Source: Wenzhouxiangella sp.
GTDB lineage: Bacteria > Pseudomonadota > Gammaproteobacteria > Xanthomonadales > Wenzhouxiangellaceae
Assembly: GCA_007119095.1 (NCBI GenBank)
Contig: SKQI01000011.1
Coordinates: 1 to 8,253, forward strand
Direction: 5' to 3'
Length of the DNA: 8,253 bases
Made by a program: the position numbers and the translations under genes. The notes beneath the pieces are model-generated. The model did not search any database, was not told the DNA's origin, and was given only the letters and a program-made list of their open reading frames with translations. This document shows positions 1 through 5,757 of the stretch, piece after piece. The number at the start of each line of letters is the position of its first letter. Within the stretch, counting starts at the first letter, position 1.

Positions 1-23
1 CCTGAACCCTGAACCCTGAACCC
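1..23. repeat. Tandem heptamer array (left of uppP)
   Basis: Three perfect copies of the 7-base unit CCTGAAC are followed by CC. In another register the unit is CCCTGAA. The array begins at the first base of the window, so it may be longer. It lies 18 bp beyond the uppP stop codon. The same unit, as CCTTGAN, recurs in the same orientation on the other side of uppP at 904-924. Its function is unknown. It is not dyad-symmetric, so it is not a simple terminator. Confidence 0.8.
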
Positions 24-40
24 GCGATCTGCGCAACGAG

Positions 41-838
41 TCAGATAAAGAACACTAACAACACAACGCCCAAAATCACCCGATACGCCACAAACGGCTG
101 CATCCCCACCTTCCGGATGAAGGCCAGGAAATAATGAATGCAGGCATAAGTACTGATCGTTGCCACCACGAACCCCACCAGCAACGGCCCCAACTCCGTC
201 TCCGTGCCATTGCGGACCAGATCACGGGTCCCCAGCAAACCCGCTGCGATAATGATCGGCACCGATAACAAAAATGAAAACCGCGCTGCGGCTTCCCGGC
301 TCAGGCCCAGAAACAGCGCCGCCGTCATCGTGATGCCCGACCGCGAGGTGCCGGGGATCAACGCCAATGCCTGGGCAAAGCCAATCACAAGCACATCCCT
401 CAATGTCAGACTGTGCTCATCACGCTCACCACGCCAGCGCCAGTCGGCCCAGCCCAGTAGCAGCCCAAAAAAGATCAGCGCCGAGCCCATGATCAGCGGG
501 CTGCGCAACGCCACTTCGGCATAGTCTTTGAACAACAGGCCCAGGATACCTGCCGGAATCGTGCCAATGATGATCCACCAGGCCAGGCGCGAATCCGCGG
601 TTTTTTCTCCCCCGCTCAGCGCCGCCAGCCAGTCATGCCCCATGGCCCACAGTTCACGCCGAAAATAAGTCACCACCGCCACCAGCGAGCCGGCGTGCAG
701 CATGATGTCGAAATCCAGACCCTGGTACTCGGTGCCGGTAAACACGGAGTACAACACCAGGTGAGCCTGGCTGGAAACGGGTAGAAATTCGGTCAGCCCC
801 TGAATCAGGGCCAGAATCGCGGCTTGGACGGCATCCAT
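41..838 (-). CDS. uppP: Undecaprenyl-diphosphatase UppP (BacA family)
   Basis: An integral inner-membrane phosphatase that converts undecaprenyl diphosphate to undecaprenyl phosphate, recycling the lipid carrier for peptidoglycan and other envelope polymers. Overexpression of the family is linked to bacitracin resistance. The product is 265 aa (E. coli UppP is 273) and is mostly hydrophobic helices. Both family signatures are present: the (E/Q)xxxE motif as QGLTE at residues 13-17, followed by FLPVSS and the conserved His26; and PGTSRSG at 162-168 with the catalytic Arg166. The E. coli Glu17 position is Gln here, which the family consensus allows. I chose the ATG at 838. An in-frame TTG at 847 would add three residues but has no better support, and no Shine-Dalgarno site is visible for either. 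The gene is divergent from the flavoprotein gene at 941 and appears monocistronic. Identification is firm; only the start is uncertain. Confidence 0.96.
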   Translation of the reverse strand: MDAVQAAILALIQGLTEFLPVSSQAHLVLYSVFTGTEYQGLDFDIMLHAGSLVAVVTYFRRELWAMGHDWLAALSGGEKTADSRLAWWIIIGTIPAGILGLLFKDYAEVALRSPLIMGSALIFFGLLLGWADWRWRGERDEHSLTLRDVLVIGFAQALALIPGTSRSGITMTAALFLGLSREAAARFSFLLSVPIIIAAGLLGTRDLVRNGTETELGPLLVGFVVATISTYACIHYFLAFIRKVGMQPFVAYRVILGVVLLVFFI

Positions 839-844
839 GGCGCG

Positions 845-901
845 CAAGTCTAACCGATCCCCATTTTCACTTCCCCGTTTCCGACACCACCGTTAGACTT
901 G
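845..901. repeat. Perfect 10-bp inverted repeat in the divergent promoter gap
   Basis: CAAGTCTAAC at 845-854 is the exact reverse complement of GTTAGACTTG at 892-901, with 37 bases between the arms. One arm sits 7 bases upstream of the uppP ATG. The other overlaps the degenerate first unit of the heptamer array. The pair could be two operator sites for one regulator of both divergent genes, or a long-loop stem in the uppP leader transcript. The symmetry is directly visible; any function is inference. Confidence 0.6.
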
Positions 902-924
902 TACCTTGAGCCTTGATCCTTGAA
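897..924. repeat. Degenerate tandem heptamer array (right of uppP)
   Basis: Three consecutive units, CCTTGAG, CCTTGAT and CCTTGAA (904-924), follow a degenerate unit ACTTGTA (897-903). Weaker CC-starting heptamers seem to continue to about 938. The shared consensus with the array at 1-23 is CCYTGAA, on the same strand. The last good unit contains the TTG at 920 that opens the reading frame of the following flavoprotein, so that TTG is probably not the real start. Confidence 0.75.
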
Positions 925-940
925 CCTCGCTCCCTCCGCC

Positions 941-2140
941 ATGCCGCCCGCCAGCCCTCCACAGCCGGTTCATTCAGACGTCTTGATCATCGGCGCGGGC
1001 GCGGCGGGCCTGATGTGCGCGATAACTGCAGGGCAGCGGGGTCGAAAGGTGCTGGTGCTGGACCATGCCAACAAGGTCGGCAAGAAGATTCTGATGTCGG
1101 GCGGCGGGCGCTGCAATTTCACCAATATGTACAGCGAGCCGGACAATTTCCTTTCGGCCAACCCGCATTTCTGCAAGTCCGCATTGAGCCGCTACACGCC
1201 CTGGGACTTTATCTCCCTGGTCGAGAAACACCGCATTTCCTACCACGAGAAGAAGCTTGGCCAGCTGTTCTGCGATCGCTCGTCAAAGGATATAGTCGGG
1301 CTGTTGCTCAACGAATGCCGAGCAGCAGGGGTTGAAATTCGAACCCACACCCCGGTCGAGATAGAACAGCTGGGACCAGTACATAGATTGCGCGCTGGTG
1401 ATCAACCAGTCAGCTGTGACTCGCTGGTCATTGCTACCGGTGGCTACTCCATCCCGCGCATGGGCGCGACCGGTTTCGGATTTGATTTTGCCCGCAGTCT
1501 GGGCCTGAAGATCCAGCCCACTCGTGCGGCCCTGGTTCCCTTCGTGCTCGAAGGTAGAAAGCTAAGTCAGATTGAGGGTCTGTCCGGGGTGGCCGTGGAT
1601 ACCGTCAGTCAGGCCGATGGCCCCGCTTTCCGCGAGAACATCCTCTTTACCCACCGTGGCCTCAGCGGTCCGGCCATGCTTCAGGTGTCTTCCTACTGGC
1701 AGCCCGGACAGCCAGTCACTGTCGACATGCTGCCGGAGCTGGACCTGGGCGAGCATTTGCGCCATCTCCGCCGGCAGCGCCCGCGAACACAGCTACGCAC
1801 GGCACTTGCCGAGCTGCTGCCGAAAAGGCTGGTCCAGCGCTGGTGCGAACTGTGGCTGGAGGATCGAGCGTTGGCCGAGCTGTCGGATCAGGCGATAGGA
1901 CACTGTGACCAGACCCTGAAGCACTGGCAGGTCTGGCCGGCGGATACCGAAGGCTACCGGACCGCCGAAGTCACCCTGGGTGGTGTCGATACCTCGGCAC
2001 TGTCGTCGCGCACCATGGAGACCGGATCGCATGCCGGCGTTTTCTTTATCGGCGAGGTGGTGGATGTGACCGGGCACCTGGGTGGACATAACTTTCAGTG
2101 GGCCTGGGCCTCAGGGCACGCGGCCGGCTGTGTCGTCTGA
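941..2140 (+). CDS. NAD(P)/FAD-dependent oxidoreductase, HI0933/YhiN (BaiN/RdsA) family
   Basis: A flavoprotein of 399 aa, close to the usual ~400 for this family. The N-terminus has a Rossmann dinucleotide-binding GAGAAG motif at residues 18-23, then the family hallmark KILMSGGGRCNFTN at 49-62. A second nucleotide-binding segment, ATGG, lies at 165-168. The C-terminus carries the FAD-contacting signature GEVVDVTGHLGGHNFQWAW at 371-389. No signal peptide is seen, so it should be cytoplasmic. The true substrate of E. coli YhiN and HI0933 is not established. The 'aminoacetone oxidase' label is historical, and BaiN acts on bile-acid intermediates in clostridia, which need not apply here. An in-frame TTG at 920 would add seven residues but falls inside the heptamer repeat, so I prefer the ATG at 941. 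No Shine-Dalgarno site precedes either start; the leader is pyrimidine-rich. The gene is divergent from uppP, and the next gene starts 131 bp after its stop. The family call is firm; the reaction is unknown. Confidence 0.93.
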   Translation: MPPASPPQPVHSDVLIIGAGAAGLMCAITAGQRGRKVLVLDHANKVGKKILMSGGGRCNFTNMYSEPDNFLSANPHFCKSALSRYTPWDFISLVEKHRISYHEKKLGQLFCDRSSKDIVGLLLNECRAAGVEIRTHTPVEIEQLGPVHRLRAGDQPVSCDSLVIATGGYSIPRMGATGFGFDFARSLGLKIQPTRAALVPFVLEGRKLSQIEGLSGVAVDTVSQADGPAFRENILFTHRGLSGPAMLQVSSYWQPGQPVTVDMLPELDLGEHLRHLRRQRPRTQLRTALAELLPKRLVQRWCELWLEDRALAELSDQAIGHCDQTLKHWQVWPADTEGYRTAEVTLGGVDTSALSSRTMETGSHAGVFFIGEVVDVTGHLGGHNFQWAWASGHAAGCVV

Positions 2141-2178
2141 ATTAGCCAGCGTCGATGCGCCGGCATGCGACTTGACGT

Positions 2179-2184
2179 TACAAT
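2179..2184 (+). promoter_or_regulatory. Possible -10 element (TACAAT) before the diguanylate cyclase gene
   Basis: TACAAT matches five of six bases of the sigma-70 -10 consensus and lies in the 131-bp gap between the flavoprotein stop and the cyclase start. No good -35 hexamer sits 16-18 bp upstream. A TTGACG at 2172-2177 lies too close to pair with it. The predicted leader would be about 80 bases and includes two mutually exclusive short stems around 2213-2231. This is a weak call from sequence resemblance only. Confidence 0.25.
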
Positions 2185-2261
2185 CAGGCTTCAGGCAAGA
2201 AAAACAGGGGTGGGAAACTGGCGATTTCCAGACCATGCGTGTTGGCGTCGAACGGGAAAGT

Positions 2262-2265
2262 GGAG
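2262..2265 (+). promoter_or_regulatory. Shine-Dalgarno site GGAG that sets the cyclase start
   Basis: GGAG ends six bases before the ATG at 2272. This spacing supports that ATG over an upstream in-frame GTG at 2239, which has no ribosome-binding site and would put 11 polar residues before the signal peptide. Confidence 0.65.
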
Positions 2266-2271
2266 CAGCAA

Positions 2272-5200
2272 ATGCCCCTGCCTGTGCTTCTGTTCGTCCT
2301 GCTGGCAGGCTTGATACCGTCGCCGGTATTCGCCCTTGACCCACATCTAAGCATCGACCAGTACACCGTCCAGACCTGGTCCCTGGACCATGGTTTGCCG
2401 CAATCCACGGTCAATGCCATGGTCCAGTCGCCGCTGGGCTACGTCTACATTGCCACCTTTGGAGGGCTGGCGCGATTCGACGGTGTACGCATGGAGCTGA
2501 TTCCGGAGGACGCCGCCTGCGGCCGTCGTTATACCGACCTGGCAGTGGACCAGCAAGGCGTCGTCTGGGTCGGCGCTGAGCGAGGCGCAATTTGCCGGCT
2601 CATCGACGGCAGGCTTCGCCAGCCGGAGGCGGACGAGGCCGCCGCGATAGACCGGGTCAGCACCATTCACGCCGGTCGCGAAGGGCAGCTTTGGGTAGGT
2701 ACTCAGAACGGCTTGTTCGAGCTGTCCGACGAGCAGGTCAGATCAATCGAGACAACGCAGCTACCTGGCCCGCACGTGCATGCTTTGGCCCAGCATCCCG
2801 ACGACGGCGTACTTTGGGTTGGTACTGAGCGCGGTCTGTGCCTGTACTCCTCAGCTACCTGCAAGCAGCCGTCGTGGGCTGCAATCTTCAACGATAACAG
2901 CGTTCGAGTCATTCACCATGGCCGCGATGGCACCAGCTGGATAGGTAGTGAGTTCGAGCTGTATCGCTACCGTGATGGCGACTTGCAGCGGGTTGATCTG
3001 CCTGAAGGGCTGGGTTGGATCTACGCCGTGATTGATGATAGTCACGGCAACGTCTGGCTGACCACCAGCATAGCGGGCCTGACCCGGGTTGCTCCCGGTC
3101 TGCAGCAGCCCTCCGAAAACAGTCCCTTGCGGGCCAGTGGGGCCGTGTCGCTGCTGAGCGATAGCGAGGGTAACCTGTGGGTCGGCTACATTGGCCGAGG
3201 CATCAAGAAGCTGGCTGAGGGTCGTGCCTATGGTGTGCGCCTGTCGCGATTTCCTTCCGTGCAGCCGTTCCTGCCTGTCACCGTTGATCAGTCGGGTGAC
3301 ATCTGGGCTGGCTTGCCTTGTCGAGGCGTGGTTCACTTCAATCAGCAGGGTGCTCACCTGTTTGATGGTGATAGCGGGCTCATCAATACCTGCATCTGGT
3401 CTCTGCTGCCATTGGCAAGCGGTGAGGTCTGGGTCGGTACCCACGGCGGCGGCCTTTACCGCCTGGATCAACATGGGGTGGCGCATCCGGTGTCCGGGCT
3501 GAATACCCGAGAGGGTATTGTTCGCGCGCTGTACCAGAGCCAATCCGGCAAAGTTCTGATCGGCACCGATCAAGGGGTGTTTCAATACCGTCCGGCGGAC
3601 TCGGTCGTGGAGCAGGTGCCCGGTACTGAAGGCGAGGACGTATTCTTTCTGGCCGAGGGGGAAGACGGTGTGCTTTGGGTAGGCACTCGCGCGGGCGCGC
3701 TTCGCATTCAAGGTGACGAACACCGGCGGTTCGACGAGTCCAACGGTTTGTCCGGGCACCAGGTCAGAGTCATTTACCCGGATGCTGAAGGCCTGGTCTG
3801 GATTGGCACCTATGGCGGCGGCCTGAACCGTATCGATGGTGATCAGGTGTTTGTTTTCGACCGTGGCAACGGGATGCCCGACGATATCGTCTCTGCCCTG
3901 TTTGAAGATGAGTTGGGTCGTTTCTGGATGAGCGCTAATCGGGGGGTAATGCGGGTCGCCCGCGCCAGTCTGAATGCCTTCGCCGAAGGAAAACTTGATG
4001 CGATCGAGGTCATGCTACTTGACCGCAACGATGGCATGCCAGCCAGCGAGACCAATGGTGGTGCCCAGCCGGCGGGCGTTCTGCTGGAGGACGGTCGGCT
4101 ATGGCTGCCGACGGTGGATGGCCTGGCCGTGTTTGATACTCGAGGTGACCAGATCAATGCGCTGCCACCGCCAGTACTGATTGAGCAGGTGCTGCTTGAC
4201 GGCAAGCCCATGGACTTTCGGTCCGGCATGTCGCTGCCGGCCGGGGCGCGTAACCTGGAAATCCACTACACCGCACTTTCCTTCAGGGCGCCGGAACGAG
4301 TCAAGTTTCGCTACCGTCTGGCGGGCTTCGATCAGCGCTGGGTAGAAGCCGGTACCCGAAGAGTCGCCTACTTTCCCGTGGTTCCGGCCGGGCGCCTGCA
4401 ATTCCAGGTCATCGCGGCCAACCATGATGCGGTCTGGAACGAAATCGGCGACGGCTTCGAGTTCGAGGTGCGACCGGGCCTGGTGCAGCGGCCCGAGCCC
4501 TACCTTGGGTTGTTTGCAATCGCCCTGCTGGTCGTCTTTATCCTGGCCCGTCTGCGTAACCGCTGGCTACAGCAGCGCGAGCGCGAACTGCAGGCAGAAG
4601 TGGACCAGCGCACGGCCGAGTTGGCCAAGCTGGCCGAACTGACTGAGTACATCAATCGCGCGGTCAAGCTGCATCAGGTGCTGGATCATACCTACGAAAC
4701 CCTGCAGGCTTTTGTTCCTTACGATCACATGATTCTGGCCCTGGTCGACAGCGAGCGCTTGGCCATTCGGACCCTTTGGTCGCGTCGGGGAAATCAGCAC
4801 GGCGTGCAGGGCCGGGAATTTGGCAGTGGTTTTCGAAGCCGTGGTTTGACAGAAGTGCTCGAATCCGGTCAGCCGCGAATCATCGATGATTTGTCCGACT
4901 ACCTTGCCGCCCATCCCAATTCCAAAACCACGCAGCGAATGATCGCCGGTGGGATAAAGTCCAGCATGATCTGCCCGCTTCGGGTGGGGGACCAGGCGGA
5001 AGGCTTCCTGGTATTGGCCAGCGGTCAGGCGGGCGCTTATCGCGCTTCCCACGTCGATTTTCTCAAACAGCTGGCCAGCCAGCTCGCCCTGGCGGTGAGC
5101 AAATCTCGGTTATATGACGAACTGCTTGAGGCCAAGAGCGAGCTGGAACGGCGTAATGACCAACTAGCTGCATTGGCCAGCCGCGATGAACTGACTGGGA

Positions 5201-5679
5201 TTTCCAACCGGCGAACGTTTGAGCAGAGCCTGGATTCAGACTGGTCGCAGGCAGTCCAGGCGCGCACGGTTTTATCGCTGCTGATGATTGATGTCGACCG
5301 ATTCAAGGCATTCAATGATGCACTCGGCCACCAGGCCGGCGACGACTGCCTGCGTCAGATCGCCAACGCACTATGCGAGGTCGTTGAATCAGAGGCCTCT
5401 GTGGTCGCCAGGGTAGGTGGCGAGGAGTTCACCGTTGTGCTTCCTGGCGTTAACGCAGCCCGGGCGCTGGAACTGGGCTGGCAGCTTTGCAATCGCGTTG
5501 CCGATTTAGCTATTACTCATCCGGCAGCCGATACGCTGGATCACGTCACCATAAGCGTAGGGGCTGCGACAATGGAGCCCAGCCTTGAGCGCAGCAGAGG
5601 CGAACTGATGCGCCTGGCCGACCAGGCCCTGTATGCGGCCAAGGCCGAAGGTCGCAATCGGGCAGTTCGGGCCGGCTGA
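2272..5679 (+). CDS. Membrane diguanylate cyclase with double beta-propeller sensor, Y_Y_Y, GAF and GGDEF domains
   Basis: Predicted to make cyclic di-GMP from two GTP in response to a periplasmic signal. The product is 1135 aa. Residues 1-21 form a hydrophobic signal sequence ending VFA, oddly without a basic residue in its n-region. From about 57 to 621 there are 14 repeats of the two-component-regulator propeller type (variants of LWVGT..GL..), matching two seven-bladed propellers as in the sensors of hybrid two-component systems. A Y_Y_Y-type beta-sandwich follows (about 660-735), then one transmembrane helix (about 744-760), a charged coiled-coil-like linker, a GAF domain (about 794-944) and a GGDEF domain (about 967-1132). 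The cyclase has DELTGISNRR at 972-981, the metal-binding IDVD with FKAFND (1006-1016), and GGEEF at 1049-1053, so it should be active. The product-inhibition I-site RxxD is absent: SEAS lies in its place. There is no EAL, histidine kinase or receiver domain. The signal molecule cannot be read from the sequence, and the neighbours give no clue. Confidence 0.93.
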   Translation: MPLPVLLFVLLAGLIPSPVFALDPHLSIDQYTVQTWSLDHGLPQSTVNAMVQSPLGYVYIATFGGLARFDGVRMELIPEDAACGRRYTDLAVDQQGVVWVGAERGAICRLIDGRLRQPEADEAAAIDRVSTIHAGREGQLWVGTQNGLFELSDEQVRSIETTQLPGPHVHALAQHPDDGVLWVGTERGLCLYSSATCKQPSWAAIFNDNSVRVIHHGRDGTSWIGSEFELYRYRDGDLQRVDLPEGLGWIYAVIDDSHGNVWLTTSIAGLTRVAPGLQQPSENSPLRASGAVSLLSDSEGNLWVGYIGRGIKKLAEGRAYGVRLSRFPSVQPFLPVTVDQSGDIWAGLPCRGVVHFNQQGAHLFDGDSGLINTCIWSLLPLASGEVWVGTHGGGLYRLDQHGVAHPVSGLNTREGIVRALYQSQSGKVLIGTDQGVFQYRPADSVVEQVPGTEGEDVFFLAEGEDGVLWVGTRAGALRIQGDEHRRFDESNGLSGHQVRVIYPDAEGLVWIGTYGGGLNRIDGDQVFVFDRGNGMPDDIVSALFEDELGRFWMSANRGVMRVARASLNAFAEGKLDAIEVMLLDRNDGMPASETNGGAQPAGVLLEDGRLWLPTVDGLAVFDTRGDQINALPPPVLIEQVLLDGKPMDFRSGMSLPAGARNLEIHYTALSFRAPERVKFRYRLAGFDQRWVEAGTRRVAYFPVVPAGRLQFQVIAANHDAVWNEIGDGFEFEVRPGLVQRPEPYLGLFAIALLVVFILARLRNRWLQQRERELQAEVDQRTAELAKLAELTEYINRAVKLHQVLDHTYETLQAFVPYDHMILALVDSERLAIRTLWSRRGNQHGVQGREFGSGFRSRGLTEVLESGQPRIIDDLSDYLAAHPNSKTTQRMIAGGIKSSMICPLRVGDQAEGFLVLASGQAGAYRASHVDFLKQLASQLALAVSKSRLYDELLEAKSELERRNDQLAALASRDELTGISNRRTFEQSLDSDWSQAVQARTVLSLLMIDVDRFKAFNDALGHQAGDDCLRQIANALCEVVESEASVVARVGGEEFTVVLPGVNAARALELGWQLCNRVADLAITHPAADTLDHVTISVGAATMEPSLERSRGELMRLADQALYAAKAEGRNRAVRAG

Positions 5680-5757
5680 TTCGGCTTTGGTCTAGTTTCG
5701 CTTGCTCGCCTGATCGGGCATAGTCCCAAGTTGGGCCCTGCAAGCAAGTACTTTTTC
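5680..5757 (+). other. Intergenic leader of prpE with short dyads
   Basis: This 78-bp gap between the cyclase stop and the prpE ATG contains CCCAA-G-TTGGG at 5725-5735. It is enclosed by the arms GCTTGC (5700-5705) and GCAAGC (5740-5745). A CATAGT at 5719-5724 resembles a -10 box in four of six positions, without a good -35. No U-tract-terminated hairpin is present, so I see no rho-independent terminator for the upstream gene. The dyads may be chance or an operator. Confidence 0.25.

Noticed and set aside
1..23. Resemblance of (CCCTGAA)n to telomeric CCCTAA-type repeats
   Set aside because: There are only three copies, the unit differs by an extra G, and the neighbouring genes are clearly bacterial and chromosomal.
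2141..2271. Possible cyclic di-GMP riboswitch upstream of the cyclase gene
   Set aside because: The gap has two short alternative stems (2213-2229 and 2218-2231) but none of the conserved GEMM core sequence, and it is short for a switch plus expression platform.
2082..2339. Short plus-strand frame spanning the flavoprotein end and the cyclase start
   Set aside because: It overlaps two well-supported genes in another frame, has no ribosome-binding site and encodes a low-complexity sequence with no recognisable features.
2851..3759. A 302-codon minus-strand open frame opposite the propeller region
   Set aside because: It lies wholly inside the strongly supported cyclase gene and shows no family features; it is an antisense shadow of repetitive GC-rich coding DNA.
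5671..5688. Possible terminator hairpin GCCG...CGGC followed by TTT after the cyclase gene
   Set aside because: The stem is only four base pairs, overlaps the stop codon and is followed by just three T residues, so it is too weak to call.
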